Origin: Euonymus europaeus
Lineage: Eukaryota > Streptophyta > Magnoliopsida > Celastrales > Celastraceae
DNA length: 64,000 nucleotides
Direction of reading: 5' to 3'
Assembly: GCA_963580455.1 (NCBI GenBank)
Contig: OY756967.1
Location: forward strand, 13,228,501-13,292,500
The position numbers and the translations under genes were made by a program. This document shows positions 51,000 to 63,280 of this stretch, piece after piece; position 1 is the stretch's first letter, and each line of letters begins with the position of its first letter. The notes under the pieces are model-generated. The model saw only the letters and a list, made by a program, of their open reading frames with translations, was not told the DNA's origin and did not search any database.

Positions 51000-52121
51000 T
51001 CATAGAAAGCTCGTGTTTTGGCATCGAAATAATCCTGGCAGCTCATTTTCGTAAAATTTAACATAAAAGAACAATAAAAAGGGTACACCGAGCAACTTTG
51101 ATTGTCCGAAGTTGCTAAACTTTTTCTATAGAGGAGCTTTTAACGGTTTTGTCTATTTGTTATGGAAAGTTAATGTTTTGGCATCAAAATAATCTTGGAA
51201 GCTTATACTCGTAAAATTTGACTTAGTAGAACAGTATAAAGTGTACACCGAGCAACTTTGATTGTCCGAAGTTGCTAAACTCTCTATATGGAGGAGGTTT
51301 TAACGGTTTTGTCCATTTGTCATAGAAAGTTGGTGTTTTGGCATCGAAATAATCCCGGAAGCTCATTTTTGTAAAATTTAACATAGAAGAACAATAAAAA
51401 GTGTAAACCGAGCAACTTTGATAGTCCGAAGTTTCTCTACTCTCTCTACGGAGGAGCTTTTAAAGGTTTTGTTCATTTGTCATAGAAAGTTGGTGTTTTG
51501 GCATCGATATAATCCTGGAAGCTCATTTTTGTAAATTTTAACGTAGAAGAACAATAAAAAGTGTACACCGAGCAACTTTGATAGTCCGAAGTTGCTCAAC
51601 TCTCTCTATGGAGGAGCTTTTAACGGTTTTGTCCATTTGTCATAGAAAGTTGATGTTTTGGCATCCAAAAAATCATGGAAGCTCATTTTCGTAAAATTTA
51701 ACATAAAAAAACAATACAAAGTGTACACCGAGCAACTCTGATTGTCCGAAGTTGCTCAACTCTTTCTATGGAGGAGCTTCTAACGGTTTTGACCATTTGT
51801 CATAGAAAGTTAATGTTTTGGCATTGAAATAATCTTGGAAGCTTATACTCGTAAAATTTGACTTAGTAGAACAATATAAAGTGTACACCGAGCAATTTTG
51901 ATTGTCCGAAGTTGCTCAACTCTCTCTATGGAGGAGCGTTCAACGGTTTTGTACATTTTTCGTAGAAAGTTGCTGTTTTAGTGTTGAAATAATCTTGGAA
52001 GCTTATACTCGTACATTTTGACTTAGTAGAACAATATGAATTGTACACCGAGCAACTTTGATAGTCCGAAATTGCTCAACTCTCTCTATGGAGGAGCTTT
52101 TAACGGTTTTGTCCATTTGTC
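51000..52121. repeat. 7-mer block L, left copy
   Basis: The block matches 54362-55483 at offset 3362. Shared rare variants are CTATAGAGGAGC with GTCTATTTG, AACAGTATAAAG, CTCTATATGG, GTGTAAACC, GAGCAACTCTG, GAGCGTTCAACGG, ACATTTTTCGTAG, TTTTAGTG and CGTACATTTTGAC. Confidence 0.8.
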
Positions 52122-53785
52122 ATAAAAAGTTGCTGTTTTGGCATCGAAATAATCTTGGAAGCTTATACTCGTAAAATTTGACTTAGAAGAACAATATAAA
52201 GTGTAGACCGAGCAACTTTGATTGTCCAAAGTTGCTCAACACTCTCTATGGAGGAGCTTTTAACGGTTTTGTCCATTTGTCATAGAAAGTTAATGTTTTG
52301 GCATCAAAATAATCTTGGAAGCTTATACTCGTAAAATTTGACGTAGTAGAACAATATAAATTGTACACCGAGCAACTTTGATAGTCCGAAATTGCTCAAC
52401 TCTCTCTATGGAGGAGTTTTTAACGGTTTTGTCCATTTGTCATAGAAAGTTGGTGTTTTGGCATCGAAATAATCCTGGAAGCTCATTTTCTTAAAATTTA
52501 ACGTAGAAGAACAATAAAAAGTGTACACCGAGCAACTTTGATTGTCCGAAGTTGCTCAACTCTCTCTATGGAGGAGCTTTTAACGGTTTTGTCCATTTCT
52601 CATAGAAAGTTGGTGTTTTGGCATCGAAGTAATCCTGGAAGCTTATTTTCGTAAAATTTAACATAAAAGAACAATAAAAAGTGTACACCGAGCAACTTTG
52701 ATAATCCGAAGTTGCTCAACTCTCTCTATGGAGCAGCTTTTGACGGTTTTGTCCATTTGTCATAGAAAGTTGGTGTTTTGACATCGAAATAATTCTGGAA
52801 GCTCATTTTCGTAAAATTTAACAAAGAAGAACAATAAAAAGTGCACACCGAGCAACTTTGATAGTCCGAAGTTGCTCAACTCTCTCTACGGAGGTGCTGT
52901 TAACGGTTTTGTCCATTTCTCATAGAAAGTTGGTGTTTTGACATCGAAATAATCGTGCAAGCTCATTTTCGTAAAATTTAACATAAAAGAACAATAAAAA
53001 AGTGTACACCGAGCAATTTTGATTGTCCGAAGTTGCTCAACTCTTTCTATGGAGGAGCTTTTAACGATTTTTTCCATTTGTCATAGAAAGTTAATGTTTT
53101 GGCATCGAAATAATCTTGGAAGCTTATACTCGTAAAATTTGACTTAGTAGAACAATATAAAGTGTACACCGAGCAACTTTGATTGTCCGAAGTTGCTCAA
53201 CTCTCTCTATGGAGGAGCTTTTAACGGTTTTGTCCATTTGTCAAAGAAAGTTGGTTTTTTGGCATCGAAATAATCCTGGAAGCTGATTTTCGTAAAATTT
53301 AACTTAGAACAACAATAAAAAGTGTACACCGAGCAACTTTGATTGTAAGAAGTTTCTCAACTCTCTCTATGGAGGAGGTTTTAACGGTTTTGTCCACTTG
53401 TCATAGAAAGCTGGTGTTTTGGCATCGAAATAATCCTGGCAGCTCATTTTCGTAAAATTTAACATAAAAGAACAATAAAAAGGGTACACCGAGCAACTAT
53501 GATTGTTCGAAGTTGGTAAACTTTTTCTATGGAGGAGCTTTTAACGGTTTTGTCCATTTGTTATAGAAAGTTAATGTTTTGGCATCAAAATAATCTTGGA
53601 AGCTTATACTCGTAAAATTTGACTTAGTAGAACAATATAAAGTGTACACCGAGCAACTTTGATTGTCCGAAGTTGCTAAACTCTCTCTATGGAGGAGGTT
53701 TTAACGGTTTTGTCCATTTGTCATAGAAAGTTGGTGTTTTGGCATCGAAATAATCGTGCAAGCTCATTTTCGTAAAATTTAACAT
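52104..53785. repeat. Block K, second copy
   Basis: This is the partner of 5061-6740 (offset 47044). It also resembles 56421-57500, so three related copies exist. The junction with block L at about 52122 is inside a monomer. Confidence 0.75.
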
Positions 53786-54360
53786 AAAAGAACAATAAAA
53801 AAGTGTACACCGAGCAATTTTGATTGTCCGAAGTTGCTCAACTCTTTCTATGGAGGAGCTTTTAACGGTTTTGTCCATTTGTCATAGAAAGTTGGTGTTT
53901 TGGTATCCAAAAAATCGGGAAATCTCATTTTCGTAAAATTTAACATAAAAAAACAATACAAAGTGTACACCGAGTAACTTTGATTGTCCGAAGTTGCTTA
54001 ACTCTTTCTATGGAGGAGCTTTTATCGGTTTTGACCATTTGTCATAGAAAGTTAATGTTTTGGCATTGAAATAATCCTGGAAGCTTATCCTCGTAAAATT
54101 AGACTTAGTAGAACAGTATAAAGTGTACAACGAGCAACTTTGATTGTCCGAAGTTGCTCAACTCTCTCTATGGCGGAGCTTTTAACGGTTTTGTCCATTT
54201 GTCATAGAAAGTTGCTGTTTTAGCATCGAAATAATCTTGGAAGCTTATACTCGTAAAATTTGACTTAGTAGAACAATATAAATTGTACACCGAGCAACTT
54301 TGATAGTCCGAAATTGCTCAACTCTCTCTATGGAGGAGCTTTTAACGGTTTTGTCCATTT
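53409..54360. repeat. 6-mer block M, diverged third copy
   Basis: This stretch has the same order of variants as the identical pair at 58519-60438: GAGCAACTATGATTG, a 161-bp monomer, CCAAAAAATCGG, TTTTATCGG, CTTATCCTCG, AACAGTATAAAG and GTGTACAACGAG. It carries scattered substitutions, for example GGTATCC, ATTGTTCGAAG and TTTAGCATCG, so it is older than the tandem pair. Confidence 0.78.
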
Positions 54361-54361
54361 G

Positions 54362-55483
54362 TCATAGAAAGCTGGTGTTTTGGCATCGAAATAATCCTGG
54401 CACCTCATTTTCGTAAAATTTAACATAAAAGAACAATAAAAAGGGTACACCGAGCAACTTTGATTGTCCGAAGTTGCTAAACTTTTTCTATAGAGGAGCT
54501 TTTAAAGGTTTTGTCTATTTGTTATAGAAAGTTAATGTTTTGGCATCAAAATAATCTTGGAAGCTTATACTCGTAAAATTTGACTTAGTAGAACAGTATA
54601 AAGTGTACACCGAGCAACTTTGATTGTCCGAAGTTGCTAAACTCTCTATATGGAGAAGGTTTTAACGGTTTTGTCCATTTGTCATAGAAAGTTGGTGTTT
54701 TGGCATCGAAATAATCCCGGAAGCTCATTTTTGTAAAATTTAACATAGAAGAACAATAAAAAGTGTAAACCGAGCAACTTTGATAGTCCGAAGTTTCTCT
54801 ACTCTCTCTACGGAGGAGCTTTTAAAGGTTTTGTTCATTTGTCATAGAAAGTTGGTGTTTTGGCATCGAAATAATCCTGGAAGCTCATTTTTGTAAATTT
54901 TAACGTAGAAGAACAATAAAAAGTGTACACCGAGCAACTTTGATAGTCCGAAGTTGCTCAACTCTCTCTATGGAGGAGCTTTTAACGGTTTTGTCCATTT
55001 GTCATAGAAAGTTGGTGTTTTGGCATCCAAAAAATCGTGGAAGCTCATTTTCGTAAAATTTAACATAAAAAAACAATACAAAGTGTACACCGAGCAACTC
55101 TGATTGTCCGAAGTTGCTCAACTCTTTCTATGGAGGAGCTTCTAACGGTTTTGACCATTTGTCATAGAAAGTTAATGTTTTGGCATTGAAATAATCTTGG
55201 AAGCTTATACTCGTAAAATTTGACTTAGTAGAACAATATAAAGTGTACACCGAGCAATTTTGATTGTCCGAAGTTGCTCAACTCTCTCTATGGAGGAGCG
55301 TTCAACGGTTTTATACATTTTTCGTAGAAAGTTGCTGTTTTAGTGTCGAAATAATCTTGGAAGCTTATACTCGTACATTTTGACTTAGTAGAACAATATG
55401 AATTGTACACCGAGCAACTTTGATAGTCCGAAATTGCTCAACTCTCTCTATGGAGGAGCTTTTAACGGTTTTGTCCATTTGTC
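54362..55483. repeat. 7-mer block L, right copy
   Basis: This is the partner of 51000-52121. After 55483 it joins a block J copy (AATTGAACATGGG), whereas the left copy joins block K. Confidence 0.8.
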
Positions 55484-55485
55484 AT

Positions 55486-57527
55486 AGAAAGTTAGTGTTT
55501 TGGCATCGAAATAATCCTGGATGCTCATTTTCGTAAAATTGAACATGGGAGAATAATAAAAAGTGTAGACCGAGCAACTTTGATAGTCCGAAGTTGCTCA
55601 ACTCTCTCTATGGAGGTGTTTTTAACGGTTTTGTCCATTTGTCATAGAGAGTTGGTGTTTTGGCATCGAAATATTCTTGGAAGCTCATTTTCGTAAAATT
55701 TAACATAAAAGAACAATAAAAGGTGTACACTGAGCAACTTTGATTGTCTGAAGATGCTCAACACCCTCTATGGAGAGGCTTTTAACGGTTTTGTCCATTT
55801 GTCATAGAAAGTTGGTATTTTTTCATCGAAATAATCTAGGAAGCTTATACTCATAAAATTTGACATAGAAGAACAATAAAAGATGTACACCGAGCAGTTT
55901 TGATGGTCTGACGTTGCTCAACTCTCTCTATGGAGGACATTTTAACGGTTTTGTCCATTTGTCTTAGAAAGTTGCTGTTTTGGCATCGAAATAATCTTGA
56001 AAGCTTATACTCGTAAAATTTGACTTAGTAGAACAATATAAAGTGTACACCGAGCAACTTTGATTGTCCGAAGTTGCTAAACTCTCTCTATGGAGGAGGT
56101 TTTAACGGTTTTGTCCATTTGTCATAGAAAGTTGGTGTTTTAGCATCGAAATAATCCGGAAAACTCATTTTCGTAAAATTTAACATAAAAGAACAATAAA
56201 AAGTGTACACCGAGCAACTTTGATTGTCCGTAGATGCTCAACTCTCTCTATGGAACGGCTTTTAACGGTTTTGTCCATTTGTCATAGAAAGTTGGTGTTT
56301 TTTCATCGAAATAATCTAGGAAGCTTATACTCGTAAATTTTGACATAGAAGAACAATAAAAGTTGTACACCGAGCAACTTTGATGGTCTGACGTTGCTCA
56401 ACTCTCTCTATGGTTGACCCTTTAACGGTTTTGTCCATTTGTCATAAAAAGTTGCTGTTTTGGCATCGAAATAATCTTGGAAGCTTATACTCGTAAAATT
56501 TGACTTAGAAGAACAATATAAAGTGTAGACCGAGCAACTTTGATTGTCCAAAGTTTCTCAACACTCTCTATGGAGGAGCTTTTAACGGTTTTGTCCATTT
56601 GTCATAGAAAGTTAATGTTTTGGCATCAAAATAATCTTGGAAGCTTATACTCGTAAAATTTGACGTAGTAGAACAATATAAATTGTACACCGAGCAACTT
56701 TGATAGTCCGAAATTGCTCAACTCTCTCTATGGAGGAGTTTTTAACGGGTTTGTCCATTTGTCATAGAAAGTTGGTGTTTTGGCATCGAAATAATCCTGG
56801 AAGCTCATTTTCTTAAAATTTAACGTAGAAGAACAATAAAAAGTGTACACCGAGCAACTTTGATTGTCCGAAGTTGCTCAACTCTCTCTATGGAGGAGCT
56901 TTTAACGGTTTTGTCCATTTCTCATAGAAAGTTGGTCTTTTGGCATCGAAGTAATCCTGGAAGCTTATTTTCGTAAAATTTAACATAAAAGAACAATAAA
57001 AAGTGTACACCGAGCAACTTTGATAGTCCGAAGTTGCTCAACTCTCTCTATGGAGCAGCTTTTAACGGTTTTGTCCATTTGTCATAGAAAGTTGGTGTTT
57101 TGACATCGAAATAATTCTGGAAGCTCATTTTCGTAAAATTTAACAAAGAAGAACAATAAAAAGTGCACACCGAGCAACTTTGATAGTCCGAAGTTGCTCA
57201 ACTCTCTCTACGGAGGTGCTGTTAACAGTTTTGTCCATTTCTCATAGAAAGTTGGTGTTTTGGCATCGAAATAATCGTGCAAGCTCATTTTCGTAAAATT
57301 TAACATAAAAGAACAATAAAAAAGTGTACACCGAGCAATTTTGATTGTCCGAAGTTGCTCAACTCTTTCTATGGAGGAGCTTTTAACGGTTTTTTCCATT
57401 TGTCATAGAAAGTTAATGTTTTGGCATCGAAATAATCTTGGAAGCTTATACTCGTAAAATTTGACTTAGTAGAACAATATAAAGTGTACACCGAGCAACT
57501 TTGATTGTCCGAAGTTGCTCAACTCTC
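55486..57527. repeat. Block J, second copy
   Basis: This is the partner of 3960-6160, lacking the extra monomer found there at 4400-4560. It includes the last T-cassette of the window (near 55815). Private changes include CATGGGAGAATAATAA, GAGCAGTTTTGATGG and TATGGTTGACCC. Confidence 0.78.
56760..57300. repeat. Partial 5-mer tandem duplication, left copy
   Basis: The stretch recurs at 57561-58101, 800-801 bp downstream (five monomers plus one base from the intervening 161-bp unit). Shared sites are CTCATTTTCTTAAAAT, GAAGTAATCC, GGAGCAGC, TTTTGACATCG with AATTCTGG, GTGCACACC and GGTGCTGTTAAC. Confidence 0.78.
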
Positions 57528-57560
57528 TCTATGGAGGAGCTTTTAACGGTTTTGTCCATT

Positions 57561-58101
57561 TGTCATAGAAAGTTGGTGTTAGGGCATCGAAATAATCCTG
57601 GAAGCTCATTTTCTTAAAATTTAACGTAGAAGAACAATAAAAAGTGTACACCGAGCAACTTTGATTGTCCGAAGTTGCTCAACTCTCTCTATGGAGGAGC
57701 TTTTAACGGTTTTGTCCATTTCTCATAGAAAGTTGGTGTTTTGGCATCGAAGTAATCCTGGAAGCTTATTTTCGTAAAATTTAACATAAAAGAACAATAA
57801 AAAGTGTACACCGAGCAACTTTGATACTCCGAAGTTGCTCAACTCTCTCTATGGAGCAGCTTTTGACGGTTTTGTCCATTTGTCATAGAAAGTTGGTGTT
57901 TTGACATCGAAATAATTCTGGAAGCTCATTTTCGTAAAATTTAACAAAGAAGAACAATAAAAAGTGCACACCGAGCAACTTTGATAGTCCGAAGTTGCTC
58001 AACTCTCTCTATGGAGGTGCTGTTAACGGTTTTGTCCATTTCTCATAGAAAGTTGGTGTTTTGGCATCGAAATAATCGTGCAAGCTCATTTTCGTAAAAT
58101 T
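57561..58101. repeat. Partial 5-mer tandem duplication, right copy
   Basis: This is the partner of 56760-57300. It ends near 58101, where the left copy continues into a 161-bp monomer and this one into a 159-bp monomer (AAAAAAAAATACAAAG). Confidence 0.78.
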
Positions 58102-58518
58102 TAACATAAAAAAAAATACAAAGTGTACACCGAGCAACTTTGATTGTCCGAAGTTGCTCAACTCTTTCTATGGAGGAGCTTCTAACGGTTTTGACCATTT
58201 GTCATAGAAAGTTAATGTTTTGGCAATGAAATAATCTTGGAAGCTTATACTCGTAAAATTTGACTTAGTAGAACAATATGAAGTGTACACCGATCAACTT
58301 TGATAGTCCGAAATTGCTCAACTCTCTCTATGGAGGAGCTTTTAACGGTTTTGTCCATTTGTCATAGAAAGTTGGTTTTTTGGCATCGAAATAATCCTGG
58401 AAGTTCATTTTCGTAAAATTTAACTTAGAACAACAATAAAAAGTGTACACCGAACAACTTTGATAGTACGAAGTTTCTCAACTCTCTCTATGGAGGAGGT
58501 TTTAACGGTTTTGTCCAC

Positions 58519-59478
58519 TTGTCATAGAAAGCTGGTGTTTTGGCATCGAAATAATCCTGGCAGCTCATTTTCGTAAAATTTAACATAAAAGAACAATAAA
58601 AAGGGTACACCGAGCAACTATGATTGTCCGAAGTTGCTAAACTTTTTCTATGGAGGAGCTTTTAACGGTTTTGTCCATTTGTTATAGAAAGTTAATGTTT
58701 TGGCATCAAAATAATCTTGGAAGCTTATACTCGTAAAATTTGACTTAGTAGAACAATATAAAGTGTACACCGAGCAACTTTGATTGTCCGAAGTTGCTAA
58801 ACTCTCTCTATGGAGGAGGTTTTAACGGTTTTGTCCATTTGTCATAGAATGTTGGTGTTTTGGCATCGAAATAATCGTGCAAGCTCATTTTCGTAAAATT
58901 TAACATAAAAGAACAATAAAAAAGTGTACACCGAGCAATTTTGATTGTCCGAAGTTGCTCAACTCTTTCTATGGAGGAGCTTTTAACGGTTTTGTCCATT
59001 TGTCATAGAAAGTTGGTGTTTTGGCATCCAAAAAATCGGAAAGCTCATTTTCGTAAAATTTAACATAAAAAAACAATACAAAGTGTACACCGAGCAACTT
59101 TGATTGTCCGAAGTTGCTTAACTCTTTCTATGGAGGAGCTTTTATCGGTTTTAACCATTTGTCATAGAAAGTTAATGTTTTGGCATTGAAATAATCTTGG
59201 AAGCTTATCCTCGTAAAATTAGACTTAGTAGAACAGTATAAAGTGTACAACGAGCAACTTTGATTGTCCGAAGTTGCTCAACTCTCTCTATGGAGGAGCT
59301 TTTAACGGTTTTGTCCATTTGTCATAGAAAGTTGCTGTTTTAGCGTCGAAATAATCTTGGAAGCTTATACTCGTAAAATTTGACTTAGTAGAACAATATA
59401 AATTGTACACCGAGCAACTTTGATAGTCCGAAATTGCTCAACTCTCTCTATGGAGGAGCTTTTAACGGTTTTGTCCAT
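58519..59478. repeat. 6-mer block M, left copy of a tandem pair with no differences seen
   Basis: This 960-bp unit (one 161-bp, one 159-bp and four 160-bp monomers) is followed by a copy in which I see no difference. The matching run is 58519-59491 against 59479-60451, 973 bp, longer than the unit itself. Flanking mismatches are 58518/59478 (C/T) and 59492/60452 (C/T). A complete tandem duplication of six monomers is the simplest reading. Confidence 0.88.
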
Positions 59479-60438
59479 TTGTCATAGAAAGCTGGTGTTT
59501 TGGCATCGAAATAATCCTGGCAGCTCATTTTCGTAAAATTTAACATAAAAGAACAATAAAAAGGGTACACCGAGCAACTATGATTGTCCGAAGTTGCTAA
59601 ACTTTTTCTATGGAGGAGCTTTTAACGGTTTTGTCCATTTGTTATAGAAAGTTAATGTTTTGGCATCAAAATAATCTTGGAAGCTTATACTCGTAAAATT
59701 TGACTTAGTAGAACAATATAAAGTGTACACCGAGCAACTTTGATTGTCCGAAGTTGCTAAACTCTCTCTATGGAGGAGGTTTTAACGGTTTTGTCCATTT
59801 GTCATAGAATGTTGGTGTTTTGGCATCGAAATAATCGTGCAAGCTCATTTTCGTAAAATTTAACATAAAAGAACAATAAAAAAGTGTACACCGAGCAATT
59901 TTGATTGTCCGAAGTTGCTCAACTCTTTCTATGGAGGAGCTTTTAACGGTTTTGTCCATTTGTCATAGAAAGTTGGTGTTTTGGCATCCAAAAAATCGGA
60001 AAGCTCATTTTCGTAAAATTTAACATAAAAAAACAATACAAAGTGTACACCGAGCAACTTTGATTGTCCGAAGTTGCTTAACTCTTTCTATGGAGGAGCT
60101 TTTATCGGTTTTAACCATTTGTCATAGAAAGTTAATGTTTTGGCATTGAAATAATCTTGGAAGCTTATCCTCGTAAAATTAGACTTAGTAGAACAGTATA
60201 AAGTGTACAACGAGCAACTTTGATTGTCCGAAGTTGCTCAACTCTCTCTATGGAGGAGCTTTTAACGGTTTTGTCCATTTGTCATAGAAAGTTGCTGTTT
60301 TAGCGTCGAAATAATCTTGGAAGCTTATACTCGTAAAATTTGACTTAGTAGAACAATATAAATTGTACACCGAGCAACTTTGATAGTCCGAAATTGCTCA
60401 ACTCTCTCTATGGAGGAGCTTTTAACGGTTTTGTCCAT
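59479..60438. repeat. 6-mer block M, right copy of the tandem pair
   Basis: This is the partner of 58519-59478. It is followed by an unrelated arrangement (GGAGAATAATAA and then TTTCCATTGAGAAGC near 60565). Confidence 0.88.
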
Positions 60439-60549
60439 TTGTCATAGAAAGTTGGTGTTTTGGCATCGAAATAATTCTGGAAGCTCATTTTCGTAAAATT
60501 TAACATAGGAGAATAATAAAAAGTGTACACCGAGCAATTTTTATAGTCC

Positions 60550-61680
60550 GAAGTTGCTCAACTCTTTCCATTGAGAAGCTTTTAACAGTTTTGTCCATTT
60601 GTCATAGAAAGTTAATGTTTTGGCATCGAAATAATCTCCGAAGCTTATACTCGTAAAATTTGACTTAGTAGAACAATATAAAGTGTACACCGAGCAACTT
60701 TGATTGTCCGAAGTTGCTCAACTCTCTCTATGGAGGAGCTTTTAACGGTTTTGTCCATTTGTCATAGAAAGTTGGTTTTTTGGCATCAAAATAATCCTGG
60801 AAGCTCATTTTCGTAAAATTTAACTTAGAAGAACAATAAAAAGTGTACACCGAGCAACTTTGATAGTATGACGTTTCTCAACTCTCTCTATGGAGGAGGT
60901 TTTAACGGTTTTGTCCACTTGTCATAGAAAGCTGGTGTTTTGGCATCGAAATAATCCTGGTAGCTCATTTTCGTAAAATTTAACATAAAAGAACAATAAA
61001 AAGGGTACACCGAGCAACTTTGATTGTCCGAAGTTGCTAAACTTTTTCTATGGAGGAGCTTTTAACGGTTTTGTCCATTTGTTATAGAAAGTTAATGTTT
61101 TGGCATCAAAATAATCTTGGAAGCTTATGCTCGTAAAATTTGACTTAGTAGAACAATATAAAGTGTACACCGAGCAACTTTGATTGTCCGAAGTTGCTAA
61201 ACTCTCTCTATGGAGGTGGTTTTAACGGTTTTGTCCATTTGTCATAGAAAGTTGGTGTTTTGGCATCGAAATAATCCTAGAAGCTCATTTTTGTAAATTT
61301 TAACATAGAAGAACAATAAAAAGTGTACATCGAGCAACTTTGATAGTCCGAAGTTTCTCTACTCTCTCTACGTAGGAGCTTTTAAAGGTTTTGTTCATTT
61401 GTCATAGAAAGTTGATGTTTTGGCATCGAAATAGTCCTGGAAGCTCATTTTTGTAAATTTTAACATAGAAGAACAATAAAAAGTGTACACCGAGCAACTT
61501 TGATAGTCCGAAGTTGCTCAACTCTCTCTATGGAGGAGCTTTTAATGGTTTTGTCCATTTGTCATAGAAAGTTGGTGTTTTGGCATCGAAAAAATCGTGG
61601 ATGCTCATTTTCGTAAAATTTAACATAAAAAAACAATACAAAGTGTACACCGAGCAACTTTGATTGTCCGAAGTTGCTCA
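60550..61680. repeat. 10-mer tandem repeat, left copy
   Basis: The stretch matches 62150-63280 at an offset of 1600 bp. Shared sites are GTTGGTTTT with GGCATCAAAATAATCC, GACGTTTCTC, TAGCTC or CAGCTC, CTTATGCTCG, CTACGTAGGAG and TTTTAAAGG. Many substitutions separate the copies, so it is an older duplication than those at 27, 38 and 59 kb. Confidence 0.7.
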
Positions 61681-62149
61681 ACTCTTTCTATGGAGGAGCT
61701 TCTAACGGTTTTGACCATTTGTCATAGAAAGTTAATGTTTTGGCATTGAAATAATCTTGGAAGCTTATACTTGTAAAATTGGACATAGTAGAACAATATA
61801 AAGTGTACACCGAGCAATTTTGATTGTCCGAAGTTGCTCAACTCTCTCTATGGAGGAGCTTTTAACGGTTTTGTCCATTTGTCATAGAAAGTTGCTGTTT
61901 TAGCGTCGAAATAATCTTGGAAGCTTATACTCGTAAAGTTTGACTTAGTAGAACAATATGAAGTCTACACCGAGCAACTTTGATAGTCCGAAATTGATCA
62001 ACTCTCTCTATGGAGGAGCTTTTAACGGTTTTGTCCATTTGTCATAGAAAAATGATTTTTTGGCATCGAAATAATCCTGGAAGCTCATTTTCTTAAAATT
62101 TAACGTAGAAGAACAATAAAAAGTGTACACCGAGCAACTTTGATTGTCC

Positions 62150-63280
62150 GAAGTTGCTCAACTCTTTCTATGGAGGAGCTTTTAACGGTTTTGTCCATTT
62201 TTCATAGAAAGTTAATGTTTTGGCATCGAAATAATCTTGGAAGCTTATACTCGTAAAATTTGACTTACTAGAACAATATAAAGTGTACACCGAGCAACTT
62301 TGATTGTCCGAAGTTGCTCAACTCTCTCTATGGAGGAGCTTTTAACGGTTTTGTCCATTTGTCATAGAAAGTTGGTTTTCTGGCATCAAAATAATCCTGG
62401 AAGCTCATTTTCGTAAAATTTAACTTAGAAGAACAATAAAAAGTGTACACCGAGCAACTTTGATAGTACGACGTTTCTCAACTCTCTCTATGGAGGAGGT
62501 TTTAACGGTTTTGTCCACTTCTCATAGAAAGCTGGTGTTTTGGCATCGAAATAATCCTGGCAGCTCATTTTCGTAAAATTTAACATAAAAGAACAATAAA
62601 AAGGGTACACCGAGCAACTTTGATTGTCCGAAGTTGCTAAACTTTTTCTATAGAGGAGCTTTTAACGGTTTTGTCCATTTGTTATAGAAAGTTAATGTTT
62701 TGGCATCAAAATAATCTTGGAAGCTTATGCTCGTAAAATTTGACTTAGTAGAACAATATAAAGTGTACACCGAGCAACTTTGATTGTCCGAAGTTGCTAA
62801 ACTCTCTCTATGGAGGAGGTTTTAACGGTTTTGTCCATTTGTAATAGAAAGTTGGTGTTTTGGCATCGAAATAATCCTGGAAGCTCATTTTTGTAAAATT
62901 TAACATAGAAGAACAATAAAAAGTGCACACCGAGCAACTTTGATAGTCCGAAGTTTCTCTACTCTCTCTACGTAGGAGCTTTTAAAGGTTTTGTTCATTT
63001 GTCATAGAAAGTTGGTGTTTTGGCATCGAAATAATCCTGGAAGCTCATTTTTGTAAATTTTAACATAGAAGAACAATAAAAAGTGTACACCGAGCAACTT
63101 TGATAGTTCGAAGTTGCTCAACTCTCTCTCTGGAGGAGCTTTTAACGGTTTTGTCCATTTGTCATCGAAAGTTGGTGTTTTGGCATCGAAAAAATCGTGG
63201 AAGCTCATTTTCATAAAATTTAACATAAAAAAACAATACAAAGTGTACACCGAGCAACTTTGATTGTCCGAAGTTGCTCA
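62150..63280. repeat. 10-mer tandem repeat, right copy
   Basis: This is the partner of 60550-61680. The part at about 62.2-63.0 kb also matches about 35.2-36.1 kb (offset near 27045), placing it in the large-scale collinear pattern. Confidence 0.68.
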
